Source of the DNA: Flavobacteriaceae bacterium
GTDB lineage: Bacteria > Bacteroidota > Bacteroidia > Flavobacteriales > Flavobacteriaceae
Assembly (NCBI GenBank): GCA_014238425.1
Contig: JABABD010000036.1
Coordinates: forward strand, 1-34,401
DNA: 34,401 nucleotides
Direction: 5' to 3'
Both the position numbers and the translations under genes were made by a program. Below, in pieces: positions 17,167 to 24,961 of this stretch. Under the pieces are notes generated by a model that worked only from the letters and a program-made list of their open reading frames with translations, did no database searches and had not been told where the DNA came from. Position 1 is the stretch's first letter. Each line of letters begins with the position of its first letter.

Positions 17167-18360
17167 TTAGATAGCGGCTTTTATGGTATTCAGCATTTTT
17201 GATGCGCGAATCTTTACCTCTTCCTCTGTCCAAGACATTTTAATCAAACACGAGATATTGCGCCCAATATAATGATCGGATTGTGAGAATTCTTTTTCAG
17301 AAAGATACTCTAGCCCTTTTTTGACTTCCTTAGAAATAGGATAGAGAGAGTTCAAATTCTTTAGATGGTCCCATTTTCGTATATAATGCCAATTATTGTC
17401 GTAATAATGAAAACAAACATCAACACTATTTGCCTTCAAGCCTTCCATAGTTTTTCTTGCAGTTTCAAGATCTGGTAAAAAGAAGCTCAAAAAAGAATAA
17501 CTTTCCTCGCCGCCTTCTGGAATAGTTCTGAATGTTATTTCCGGAATTTGTGATAATGCTTCCTTAATAACCGTGTAGTGTTTCTTCTGAATGGCTACAA
17601 ATTCATCTAGCCGTCTTAGCTGTGCCAAACCAACTGCTGAGTGCAACTCAGAAATCCTAAAATTATATCCAAGAAATGGATGTGTCTCGGCACCTCTGTC
17701 GGTACCAATATGATCATGCCCATGATCGCTATAATGATCGGTATTCCGATAGTAAGCTTCGTTATTAGTTAAAACGGCACCGCCTTCGCCTGCTGTAATG
17801 ATCTTCACAAAGTCTAAGGACAAGCAACCCAGATCACCTATACTTCCTAATGGTTTTCCTTTATATATCGCTCCAGTAGCTTGCGATGAATCTTCTATTA
17901 AAATGAGGTTGTGATTCTTGCACAATTTAACTAACATATCCATATTACCCATACTGCCACACATTTGCACGATCATCACAGCTTTTGTTTTTGGAGTAAT
18001 AGCCGCTTCAACAGCTTTAGGATCGAGGGTTAAGGTGTCATCTATATCTACTAGTACTGGAACTGCACCTAACATCATGATAGCTTCAAAGCTAGCCACA
18101 AATGTAAAGGTTGGCATGATTACTTCATCTCCTGCTCCAACACCTGCAGATGCTAATGCCACAGATACAGCGGCGGTTCCGCTTGACACCAATTGGGCAT
18201 GCTGTACTTGTAGTTGTTTTTCTAGTTCTGTCTCTAATTCTCTTGCTTTCCAATGCCCATTACGCATGCCATCAAATCCGTAACGCATGAGTACACCACT
18301 ATTTAATACATCATTTACTTCTTTGCGTTCTGCATCTCCAAATAATTCGAATCCTGGCAT
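17167..18360 (-). CDS. DegT/DnrJ/EryC1/StrS-family PLP-dependent aminotransferase
   Basis: The 397-residue enzyme shows the family signature in order: SSGTAAVSVALA (phosphate contact), DEVIMPTFTFVAS, LILIEDSSQATGA with Asp157 for the pyridine nitrogen, YKGKPLGSIGDLGCLSLDFVK with the predicted Schiff-base Lys186, then GEGGAVLTNN. Family members transfer an amino group to a keto-sugar nucleotide or a similar ketone. No other sugar-nucleotide genes are near, so the substrate is open. The lysine motif reads DFVKIITAGEGG, slightly different from the common SF-x-x-x-K form but with all key positions kept. It is a single gene with its own -7 box at 18384-18391. Confidence 0.9.
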   Translation of the reverse strand: MPGFELFGDAERKEVNDVLNSGVLMRYGFDGMRNGHWKARELETELEKQLQVQHAQLVSSGTAAVSVALASAGVGAGDEVIMPTFTFVASFEAIMMLGAVPVLVDIDDTLTLDPKAVEAAITPKTKAVMIVQMCGSMGNMDMLVKLCKNHNLILIEDSSQATGAIYKGKPLGSIGDLGCLSLDFVKIITAGEGGAVLTNNEAYYRNTDHYSDHGHDHIGTDRGAETHPFLGYNFRISELHSAVGLAQLRRLDEFVAIQKKHYTVIKEALSQIPEITFRTIPEGGEESYSFLSFFLPDLETARKTMEGLKANSVDVCFHYYDNNWHYIRKWDHLKNLNSLYPISKEVKKGLEYLSEKEFSQSDHYIGRNISCLIKMSWTEEEVKIRASKMLNTIKAAI

Positions 18361-18383
18361 GTATTTTTCTTTTAATAAGGTAT

Positions 18384-18391
18384 CAAAATTA
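18384..18391 (-). promoter_or_regulatory. -7 promoter element for the DegT-family gene
   Basis: CAAAATTA on the + strand is TAATTTTG on the minus strand, a full match to TAnnTTTG, 23 bp before the start codon at 18360. No clear -33 box is present. It lies between the gene and the terminator of the upstream thioredoxin-fold gene. Confidence 0.45.
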
Positions 18392-18407
18392 CGATTATAT
18401 ACGCCAT

Positions 18408-18441
18408 AAAAAAAGCGTTAAAGAATAACCCTAACGCTTTT
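18408..18441 (-). terminator. Rho-independent terminator of the thioredoxin-fold gene
   Basis: AAAAGCGTTA (18411-18420) and TAACGCTTTT (18432-18441) form a 10-bp stem with an 11-nt loop. Read on the minus strand the stem ends in a run of seven T. It lies 18 bp after the stop codon at 18459. Confidence 0.85.
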
Positions 18442-18458
18442 AAATATGTTTTATTTTT

Positions 18459-18905
18459 TTATCGATTCTGTAAAACAGAGTCAACGAATGCGAAATGCCT
18501 AGCGGTTTCTCTCAAAAATGAATACCCGCCAATTTCACCCAATATATGTCCTTCTTTACTAAGAGCTACAATTGTCGGATAGCTTCCTTCTGGGTTATAG
18601 GTTCTAACCATTTCTATATTCTTCTTCTTTTGTTCTGGTGTAATAATGTCAATTCTCCTAGGCATATCTACCATTAACAATACCATTTTCTTTGCGCGTT
18701 CCTTGAATTCTGCAGTCTCGAAAAAATCTTTCTTAAGCATTTTACAAGGAGAACACCAATCGCTACCAGTGAAATACACTAAAATTGGTTTGTCTTGCTT
18801 ATCAGATATATTCTTAGCTTTTTCGAAATCTGTTTCCCAATTCAAATCTTGAGCAACAGATTGAAACCCTATAAATAATACTGCTAAAAGAATCAATTTT
18901 TTCAT
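18459..18905 (-). CDS. Secreted thioredoxin-fold protein (thioredoxin_7 type)
   Basis: The 148-residue protein has a signal peptide (MKKLILLAVLFIGFQSVAQ) and a thioredoxin fold with the active-site motif WCSPCK (Cys51, Cys54) after YFTGSD, then KKDFFETAEFKERA and the cis-Pro region SYPTIVALSKEG. The motif identifies a periplasmic thiol-disulfide oxidoreductase or reductase of the type common in Bacteroidota. Partner proteins are unknown. It stands alone, with a full promoter at 18929-18958 and a terminator at 18408-18441. Confidence 0.88.
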   Translation of the reverse strand: MKKLILLAVLFIGFQSVAQDLNWETDFEKAKNISDKQDKPILVYFTGSDWCSPCKMLKKDFFETAEFKERAKKMVLLMVDMPRRIDIITPEQKKKNIEMVRTYNPEGSYPTIVALSKEGHILGEIGGYSFLRETARHFAFVDSVLQNR

Positions 18906-18928
18906 TTGTAGAGCGTTTGGCGATTATG

Positions 18929-18958
18929 CAAATTTAAACTAATAACTGATATAACAAA
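18929..18958 (-). promoter_or_regulatory. Promoter of the thioredoxin-fold gene (-33 and -7 boxes)
   Basis: On the minus strand TTTG (18955-18958) is followed after 18 bp by TAAATTTG (18929-18936), a complete Bacteroidota vegetative promoter. It serves as an in-window reference for the promoters that lack a -33 box. Confidence 0.65.
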
Positions 18959-18978
18959 TACTTTGCCAAAATATTGTG

Positions 18979-19608
18979 TTACAGCATGATAACAGAATCA
19001 TCTAAAGTTTTCCTTACTTTTTTGAAATCTGCAAAAACATCATCTTCAGCTCTGTATCCTATGGGCATAACCAATACTGATTTTAAATTCCTTTCAGAAA
19101 GTCCGAGCATTTCATCATACTTATCTGGCATAAACCCTTCCATCGGACACGCATCAATTTCTTCAATAGCGCAGATAGTCAAAAGATTGCCCATAGCTAA
19201 ATATGCCTGTTTTGTGGCCCAAGTTTCTACGCTTTTGCTATCTTTTGAACTAAAGCTTTTTATCAAATCATCTTCAAAAGGCTTCAATACTGCACTAGGT
19301 GTATCTCGAGTATCCTGCACTAATTTGAAATATTCTTTTATATATTCTGAATCTATTACAGTATTAATACAAAACACCAAAACATGTGATGCTTGGGCAA
19401 CTTGTTTTTGTTCATACGAATGAGGTACTAATTTTTGTTGAAGTTCTTTATCATTAATGATAATCATTTTCAGAGGCTGCAATCCATAAGACGTAGCTGT
19501 AAGATTGAAAGCATTCTTTACAATACTCATCTTGCTGTCATCTAATATTCTATCAGTATCAAATTTTTTAGTGGCATATCTCCAATGTAGGCATTCAATA
19601 ATATCCAT
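18979..19608 (-). CDS. Nitroreductase-family NAD(P)H-dependent oxidoreductase
   Basis: The product is about 209 residues long, typical of the FMN nitroreductase family. FMN-contact motifs are visible: RYATKKFD near the N-terminus, SYGLQPLK, and the C-terminal IDACPMEGF plus the basic stretch FADFKKVRK. Substrates of the family include nitroaromatics, quinones and flavins. I prefer the ATG at 19608 (MDIIECLHWRYATKKFD) because homologs begin there; an ATG two codons upstream (19614) is equally open. A TAATTTTG-like -7 box on the minus strand (19625-19632) lies just upstream, which would give a very short leader. It is divergent from the thioesterase gene. Confidence 0.87.
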   Translation of the reverse strand: MDIIECLHWRYATKKFDTDRILDDSKMSIVKNAFNLTATSYGLQPLKMIIINDKELQQKLVPHSYEQKQVAQASHVLVFCINTVIDSEYIKEYFKLVQDTRDTPSAVLKPFEDDLIKSFSSKDSKSVETWATKQAYLAMGNLLTICAIEEIDACPMEGFMPDKYDEMLGLSERNLKSVLVMPIGYRAEDDVFADFKKVRKTLDDSVIML

Positions 19609-19699
19609 GTGCATATATTTATGACAAAATTACTAATTGAAATACAAAACCATTGATAACATTCATAAATTTACATGATAATACTATTTCCAATTACCT

Positions 19700-20089
19700 A
19701 TGACATCTATAGAAGCTAAAATAAACACCTCTGAAACTCGTATTTTCAAGGCTATATTTCCTAATACCACCAATCACTATAATACACTTTTTGGAGGTAC
19801 CGCTTTACAACTAATGGATGAAGCCTCATTTATTTGTGCGACGCGTTTCAGCCGTAAAAAAGTCGTTACCATTTCTTCAGACAAAGTGGATTTTGAAAAA
19901 CCTATTCCCGCAGGCACTATTGTCGAACTTGTAGCAAGAGTGCATAAGGTAGGAAATACCAGCTGTGTTGTGAAGGTCGATATTTTTATTGAGCGGATGT
20001 ACAAAGAAGGACGAGAACAGGCCATTACTGGATTATTCACTTTCGTTGCCTTAGGTGATGACAAAAAACCTATTCCTATTCTAGATTAA
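19700..20089 (+). CDS. Acyl-CoA thioesterase of the hotdog fold (YciA-like)
   Basis: At 129 residues this is a single hotdog domain. HYNTLFGGTALQLMDEAS covers the central helix, with Asp40 as the probable catalytic acid, followed by KVDFEKPIPAGTIVELVARV and a final strand GLFTFVAL. The family hydrolyses acyl-CoA to free acid and CoA, with varied chain-length preference. The gene converges with the transporter gene and the two stop regions overlap by 4 bp. Nothing nearby hints at the pathway. Confidence 0.87.
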   Translation: MTSIEAKINTSETRIFKAIFPNTTNHYNTLFGGTALQLMDEASFICATRFSRKKVVTISSDKVDFEKPIPAGTIVELVARVHKVGNTSCVVKVDIFIERMYKEGREQAITGLFTFVALGDDKKPIPILD

Positions 20090-20838
20090 AAGAACCATAA
20101 TTTTATCGCCATTCCTATAATTGCCACTATTAGGAATTTCTTGATAAAACCATCTCCTTTCTTTACGGCATATCTACTAGCAAACCAAGCACCAGTCATA
20201 TTCCCTAACGCTAAGATCAATCCATATTTCCAGTTGACCATATCATTTATTGCAAACATCACTAAAGAGCCAGATATATAGATCAAGGCCACAGCAATTT
20301 TAGTAGCGTTAGACTTCACTAATGACAGTCGGTTAACGTAGTTAAAGAAAAGTATCATGATAAACCCTACACCTGCATTTAAAAAACCGCCATAGATTCC
20401 GATAAAGAAAAATACAATACAGCTGATCCATAAGTATTTTCCAGTGGTTCGTTCTGCTAACTCTTGCACATTCAAGGAAGGTTTGAAGGCAATTAGGAGC
20501 ACGATAACCATCATGGTTATCGCTAAAATCTTATTAAATATGGCATCATTAATATCAACGGCGATCTGAGCACCAATTAAAGCTCCAAAAAAAGCAGTGA
20601 TTCCAAGATAATTACTAAAAGGAAAAGTGTTAACACCCTTGCTTCTAAATCCTATAGTCCCAGTTATGTTTTGTAGAATAATAGCAATTCGATTTGTACC
20701 ATTTGCCATACCAGATGGTAGACCAAGAAAAATAAGCATTGGCAATGTAAGCAAAGAGCCTCCTCCCGCCATGGTATTAATAATTCCAGCAAAAAAACCT
20801 ACTATGATCAGTAGCACTAAATCAAAAGAAAATTCCAT
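20086..20838 (-). CDS. TSUP/TauE-SafE family membrane transporter
   Basis: The 250-residue protein has about eight hydrophobic segments and the repeated signature of the family: FFAGIINTMAGGGSLLTLP in the first half and FIGIYGGFLNAGVGFIMI in the second. Members export or import sulfite, sulfonates or other small organic acids across the inner membrane. The substrate here is unknown because no sulfur-metabolism gene is adjacent. The ATG at 20838 gives the standard N-terminus. Confidence 0.88.
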   Translation of the reverse strand: MEFSFDLVLLIIVGFFAGIINTMAGGGSLLTLPMLIFLGLPSGMANGTNRIAIILQNITGTIGFRSKGVNTFPFSNYLGITAFFGALIGAQIAVDINDAIFNKILAITMMVIVLLIAFKPSLNVQELAERTTGKYLWISCIVFFFIGIYGGFLNAGVGFIMILFFNYVNRLSLVKSNATKIAVALIYISGSLVMFAINDMVNWKYGLILALGNMTGAWFASRYAVKKGDGFIKKFLIVAIIGMAIKLWFF

Positions 20839-20918
20839 GAAGCATGTTGGCTTAGTTAAAAGTAATAAATCCGCATTAAGCGACGGCAGGTATTAGTTAA
20901 ATATTATCCTTATTTTTC

Positions 20919-20949
20919 TTGAAAGAAATAAAAAAGCGTCCTATATTTG
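20919..20949 (+). promoter_or_regulatory. Promoter of the tRNA-Ser gene
   Basis: TTG at 20919-20921, a 20-bp spacer and TATATTTG at 20942-20949 form a full TTG/TAnnTTTG promoter. The tRNA begins 34 bp beyond the -7 box. Confidence 0.65.
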
Positions 20950-20983
20950 CACCCGCATTCAGGGAATACCTGATGAGACACTT

Positions 20984-21068
20984 GGAGAAATGGCAGAGTG
21001 GTCGAATGCACTAGTCTTGAAAACTAGCGAGGGTCACACCTCCGGGGGTTCGAATCCCTCTTTCTCCG
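20984..21068 (+). tRNA. tRNA-Ser (anticodon UGA)
   Basis: The 85-nt gene folds as a class II tRNA. The acceptor stem pairs GGAGAAA (20984-20990) with TTTCTCC (21061-21067), with G as discriminator. The anticodon stem CTAGT/ACTAG closes the loop CTTGAAA with anticodon TGA. A long variable arm (GCGAGGGTCACACCTC) is typical of Ser, and the T arm is GGGGGTTCGAATCCCTC. CCA is not encoded; the following bases are CA. Confidence 0.95.
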
Positions 21069-21102
21069 CAATCAAGCGTAACTTTTAAGCAGCTTGAAAA
21101 GT

Positions 21103-21136
21103 AAAATCCCACGAGTTTACTCGATGGGATTTTTTT
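21103..21136 (+). terminator. Rho-independent terminator after tRNA-Ser (repeat unit 1)
   Basis: AAAATCCCA (21103-21111) pairs with TGGGATTTT (21125-21133), extended inside by CGAG/CTCG around a TTTA loop and followed by a run of T. It lies 35 bp after the tRNA. Confidence 0.8.
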
Positions 21137-21250
21137 ATTTTAAGATGTCAATCCTAAATGGATTGAAAGTTACATTTGCAGTATATGGTATGAGGGAACA
21201 TTGTAAATAATCCCTCTTTCTCCGCAATCAAGCGCAAGGCTTGAAAATAG

Positions 21251-21281
21251 AAAACCACTAAGTTTACTTGAGTGGCTTTTT
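21251..21281 (+). terminator. Terminator-like hairpin in repeat unit 2
   Basis: CCACT (21255-21259) pairs with AGTGG (21271-21275), extended by AAG/CTT around the same TTTA loop as in unit 1 and followed by CTTTTTG. Stem sequence differs from unit 1 by compensating changes, so the hairpin structure is kept while the sequence drifts. Confidence 0.6.
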
Positions 21282-21446
21282 GTTTTATAAGACTTTAGCA
21301 TTTACAAAATGCTGTATGAGGGAACACCAAAGGTAATCCCTCTTTCTCCGTATAAAACCACTTAGTAACTACCCATTCAGTCAGTAAAATAAAAATCACT
21401 AAATTGTATGCTATTAACGGATAACCTTACTATAACGTAATTGCCA

Positions 21447-22304
21447 ATGCCGACAACTTCTACTAACGCTATTCATGCCAAAGGATTTGCAAAGACATTA
21501 CGTAAAGACAAATGGTGGATATATCCTGGCCTCGTTTTATTTGGACTATTGAGTTTTCTCGTCTACGGAATATGGTCAGCCTGGCAAGCAGATTTTTATT
21601 GGTATAGTGCCGGACAAGGTGGATTTGGCGGTTATCTGGCACCATTTTATTCCCCTTTATTATTTATTAAAGAAGGTGTTGAAGGAGCAGCTCCAATGCA
21701 ACATTCCATTTTTGGTGCATGGCCTGGCTGGTGGCCTAATTGGCTTCCCCCTTCTCCTTCTCTACTAATATTGGCCATTCCTGGAATTTTCAGATTTACA
21801 TGTTATTATTATCGTAAAGCTTATTATCGTGCGTTTACAGGAACACCACCAGCCTGTGCTGTGGGTGCCCTGCCAAGAAAAAGAAAATCTGGTTATAGAG
21901 GAGAAAAAGGATTGATGCGCGTACAAAATTTGCATCGTTATGCTATGTATTTTGCCATGATCTATATTTTGGTCTTCTTTTATGATGCCTATCTCTCATT
22001 TTTTAGAAACGGAGAATTTGGAGTAGGTGTTGGAAGTATACTGTTACTGGGTAATCCAATTTTATTAGCGGCCTATTCTTTTGGTTGTCATTCTATTCGA
22101 CACCTTTTAGCTGGACAACGAGATTGTTATTCTTGCAGTATGGGAGGAAATATATCTCATAAAAATGGTAAGATCATAGGGTGGCTAAACCAACGTCATG
22201 AGCTTTTCGCCTGGCTTAGCCTTGTTTGGATAATGGTGGCCGATTTCTATATAAGAATGGTATCAATGGGACATATAACCGATTTGAACACCTGGGGAAT
22301 TTAA
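21447..22304 (+). CDS. sdhC: Succinate dehydrogenase/fumarate reductase membrane subunit of the long, Sdh1-like type
   Basis: The product is about 285 residues long with at least five hydrophobic stretches, far longer than the usual cytochrome b subunits (about 110-230). It is followed by the flavoprotein and iron-sulfur genes, so it is the membrane anchor. The sequence resembles the single long anchor of actinobacterial Sdh1. A cluster of potential metal ligands, FGCHSIRH then RDCYSC (Cys216, His217, His221, Cys229, Cys232, numbered from the TTG at 21441), could hold a Rieske-type 2Fe-2S centre, as reported for mycobacterial Sdh1. Start: the frame is open from a TTG at 21441, but the ATG two codons on (21447) is more likely. 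The first gene of the operon has only a 14-bp gap to sdhA. Confidence 0.8.
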   Translation: MPTTSTNAIHAKGFAKTLRKDKWWIYPGLVLFGLLSFLVYGIWSAWQADFYWYSAGQGGFGGYLAPFYSPLLFIKEGVEGAAPMQHSIFGAWPGWWPNWLPPSPSLLILAIPGIFRFTCYYYRKAYYRAFTGTPPACAVGALPRKRKSGYRGEKGLMRVQNLHRYAMYFAMIYILVFFYDAYLSFFRNGEFGVGVGSILLLGNPILLAAYSFGCHSIRHLLAGQRDCYSCSMGGNISHKNGKIIGWLNQRHELFAWLSLVWIMVADFYIRMVSMGHITDLNTWGI

Positions 22305-22318
22305 TTTAACTAAAGAGC

Positions 22319-24169
22319 ATGCTAGACATTTCAGAAATAAAAGTTATCGAACACGATGTGCTTATTGTCGGGGCTGGTGGTGCTGGACTCAGTGCCGCTA
22401 TCGAAGCTTCTGCCCAAGGTATGAGTACAGGTATCGTTATGAAATCTTTATTGGGAAAGGCTCATACTGTAATGGCTGAAGGTGGTATGGCAGCGGCATT
22501 AGCCAATGTGGATGAACGGGATCATTGGAAGATCCATTTTCGAGATACAATGCGTGGTGGAAAATTTTTAAATAATTGGCGCATGGCCGAACTTCATGCA
22601 AAAATGGCCCCCGATCGTGTTCGTCTATTAGAAGAATGGGGCGCCGTTTTTGATAGAACTAAAAACGGACTTATAAATCAGCGGAATTTTGGAGGTCATA
22701 GATATCCCAGATTGGCTCACGTTGGGGATAGAACAGGATTGGAAATGATACGCACTTTACAGGATCATGGGGTACATCAAGGTATCCAGGCCTATATGGA
22801 ATGTACGGCTCTTGATCTGCTAAAGAATGAACAAGGGGACGTTTGTGGCATTGTTTGTATGTGGAGAGAAACAGGTGCCTTCACCATTTTCAAGGCTAAA
22901 TCCATCATATTTGCTACTGGAGGAGGCGGAAAAGCCTGGGAAGTAACCTCAAATTCCTGGGAGTATACGGGCGATGGTTACGCCCTTGCTTATGAAGCAG
23001 GCGCTGAATTGATGGATCTCGAATTTAATCAGTTTCACCCTACAGGAATGGTATGGCCACTTTCCGTAAAAGGAACCTTAGTGACTGAAAGTGTAAGAGG
23101 TGAAGGTGGATTATTACTAAATAATAAAGGTGAACGATTCATGTTCAACTATATTCCGGATCGTTTTAAATCCGAAACAGCCGAAACAGAGGAAGAGGCA
23201 GCTAGATGGCTCGCGGGAGATCCGAATGCCAAACGTCCTCCGGAATTATTGACTCGAGATGTCGTTGCTCGTGCAATCAATGATGAGGTAAAGGCTGGAA
23301 GAGGATCTGAACATGGAGGCGCTTATCTGAACATCGCAACACAAAGAACGGCTGAGGACATCAAGAAAAAATTACCTTCCATGTATCATCAGTTTAAAGT
23401 GCTTGCTGAATTAGACATTACCAAAGAACCTATGGAAGTTGGCCCAACTTGTCATTACTTTATGGGCGGAATTAAAGTGGATGCAAATACTACCATGACG
23501 TCGGTTCCCGGTTTATTTGCCTGCGGAGAATGTGCCGCTGGATTGCACGGAGCCAACCGTTTGGGTGGAAATTCGTTGTCCGATTTACTTGTCTTTGGAT
23601 TCCTTTCCGGAAACAATGCCGCTGAATATGCAAAGAACAAAGAACATTCAGATTTTGACAAGGAACATGTCAGTAAAATAATTCGAAATGCTACAGATAT
23701 CTTGAATCGGGAAAAAGGAGCGAATCCATACCTGCTTCATGAAGATTTGGAAAATAATATGCAGAAGAATGTAGGAATCATAAGATCTAAAGAAGAACTT
23801 GAAGTAGGTATAAGTGAACTGGAAAAGATCAAATCTTCATATAAAAATGTAAAAGCCAAAGGAGCTAGCCAGTTCAATCCTGGTTGGCATGAGGCTCTGT
23901 CGTTGCGAAATTTGCTCATTGTTTCAGAAGCCGTGGCAAAAGCAGCTTTATTGAGAGAGGAAAGCAGAGGAGCACATACACGTGCCGATTTCCCTGGAGA
24001 ACAAAAGGATTGGCTTAACTACAATATTGTAACATCAAAAGGGCAAGATGGTAAAATGAAACTCTCTAAAGTAGCACGGCCCGAACCCGATGCAGAATTG
24101 AAACGAATAGCGCGATCGTCTATTGAAGACCTAGAAAAAGAAGTCGCACGAGAACGCACTCAATCTTAG
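22319..24169 (+). CDS. sdhA: Succinate dehydrogenase/fumarate reductase flavoprotein subunit
   Basis: The 616-residue subunit has the FAD-binding GAGGAG motif at 18-23, the flavin-attachment region KAHTVMAEGGMAAA with His49 as likely covalent FAD site, QFHPTG, ESVRGEGG, the dicarboxylate-site motif RDVVARAI (Arg313, Arg318), PTCHYFMGGI (His379) and the C-terminal SRGAHTRADFP. It oxidises succinate to fumarate, or does the reverse, at the inner face of the cytoplasmic membrane and passes electrons to the iron-sulfur subunit. All key residues are present. It begins 14 bp after the membrane subunit gene and ends 6 bp before the next, so the three form one operon. Confidence 0.95.
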   Translation: MLDISEIKVIEHDVLIVGAGGAGLSAAIEASAQGMSTGIVMKSLLGKAHTVMAEGGMAAALANVDERDHWKIHFRDTMRGGKFLNNWRMAELHAKMAPDRVRLLEEWGAVFDRTKNGLINQRNFGGHRYPRLAHVGDRTGLEMIRTLQDHGVHQGIQAYMECTALDLLKNEQGDVCGIVCMWRETGAFTIFKAKSIIFATGGGGKAWEVTSNSWEYTGDGYALAYEAGAELMDLEFNQFHPTGMVWPLSVKGTLVTESVRGEGGLLLNNKGERFMFNYIPDRFKSETAETEEEAARWLAGDPNAKRPPELLTRDVVARAINDEVKAGRGSEHGGAYLNIATQRTAEDIKKKLPSMYHQFKVLAELDITKEPMEVGPTCHYFMGGIKVDANTTMTSVPGLFACGECAAGLHGANRLGGNSLSDLLVFGFLSGNNAAEYAKNKEHSDFDKEHVSKIIRNATDILNREKGANPYLLHEDLENNMQKNVGIIRSKEELEVGISELEKIKSSYKNVKAKGASQFNPGWHEALSLRNLLIVSEAVAKAALLREESRGAHTRADFPGEQKDWLNYNIVTSKGQDGKMKLSKVARPEPDAELKRIARSSIEDLEKEVARERTQS

Positions 24170-24175
24170 TATACC

Positions 24176-24949
24176 ATGGCAAAACGTACATTTAATATCT
24201 ATAGAGGAGATCAGAATCATGGTGACCTAGTGAGTTTTGAAACCGAGGTAAAAGAAGGCATGGTCGTTTTGGATGTTATTCATAAGATTCAGGCCGAATC
24301 TGCCAATGACATGGCGGTACGATGGAATTGCAAGGCCGGGAAATGTGGCTCGTGCAGCGTTGAAATCAACGGAAAGCCAAAACTGTCTTGCATGACCCGA
24401 ATGAACGAATACGGAGAAGACGAGATCATTACGATTACTCCTTTAAAAACTTTTCCAATCATTAAAGACCTGGTCACAGATGTCTCCTGGAATTATACTC
24501 AGAATGAAAGGATCAAACCCATTAAATTAGCTCCAGAAGCAAAGACTGACAAAGGGTACGTCATGTATCAGAAAGATGTAGATCGTGTTCAGGAATTCAG
24601 AAAATGTATAGAATGTTATTTGTGCCAAGATGTGTGTCATATACTTAGAGATCACGATAAAAAAGATGAATTCATTGGCCCTCGATTCATGATTCGAGTA
24701 GCCAGCCTTGAAATGCACCCCTTAGATATAGAAGATAGAATCCCCGAATTGAAAGAGGATTATGGTTCTGGTATGTGTAATATAACTCGCTGTTGTACTG
24801 CCGTCTGCCCTGAACACATTAATCTTACCGATAACGGAATTATTCCACTTAAAGAACGTGTGGTAGATAGGTATTATGACCCCTTAACAATCTTATGGCG
24901 TAAGATGTTTGGTAATAAGAAGAAAAAATTACCTCCTATTAAAAAGTAA
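24176..24949 (+). CDS. sdhB: Succinate dehydrogenase/fumarate reductase iron-sulfur subunit
   Basis: The 257-residue subunit carries ligands for three clusters. An N-terminal 2Fe-2S ferredoxin fold has Cys52, Cys57, Cys60 and Cys72 (NCKAGKCGSCSV, KLSCM). A C-terminal domain has CIECYLCQDVC (Cys144, 147, 150, 154) for a 4Fe-4S cluster and CNITRCCTAVCPEH (Cys201, 207, 211) for a 3Fe-4S cluster. It links the flavoprotein to the membrane subunit. The C-terminus is basic (GNKKKKLPPIKK). The gene converges with the TPR-like gene, leaving only 12 bp between the two stop codons. Confidence 0.95.
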   Translation: MAKRTFNIYRGDQNHGDLVSFETEVKEGMVVLDVIHKIQAESANDMAVRWNCKAGKCGSCSVEINGKPKLSCMTRMNEYGEDEIITITPLKTFPIIKDLVTDVSWNYTQNERIKPIKLAPEAKTDKGYVMYQKDVDRVQEFRKCIECYLCQDVCHILRDHDKKDEFIGPRFMIRVASLEMHPLDIEDRIPELKEDYGSGMCNITRCCTAVCPEHINLTDNGIIPLKERVVDRYYDPLTILWRKMFGNKKKKLPPIKK

Positions 24950-24961
24950 GAAAATTATTGA

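Larger units (their letters stand above)
21053..21367 (+). repeat. Three tandem units that each begin with the tRNA-Ser 3' end (rtT-like)
   Basis: A 26-bp sequence made of the last 16 bp of the tRNA (T-arm 3' half and acceptor 3' half) plus 10 bp of 3' flank occurs at 21053-21078 and, identical, at 21209-21234. The first 16 bp recur at 21335-21350. Units 1 and 2 go on to a hairpin with loop TTTA and end in TATGAGGGAACA (21189-21200 and 21315-21326). Unit 3 stops after a partial hairpin arm. Unit lengths are 156 and 126 bp. The GAGGG before each downstream copy resembles the tRNA variable arm, so the copies may derive from tRNA sequence with the middle lost. No open reading frame fills this 378-bp gap before the sdh operon. 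Confidence 0.75.

Noticed and set aside
13172..17233. Start of the hybrid sensor at the ATG 17233
   Set aside because: It would overlap the aminotransferase gene by 67 bp and add about 40 residues before a clear signal peptide that begins at the GTG at 17110.
17918..18283. 121-codon + strand frame inside the aminotransferase gene
   Set aside because: It is antisense to an intact enzyme with all catalytic residues and is explained by codon bias of that gene.
24010..24035. Single ATTGTAACAT match to the promoter half-site
   Set aside because: It is inside sdhA, has no second half-site 21 bp away and no -7 box at the fixed distance.
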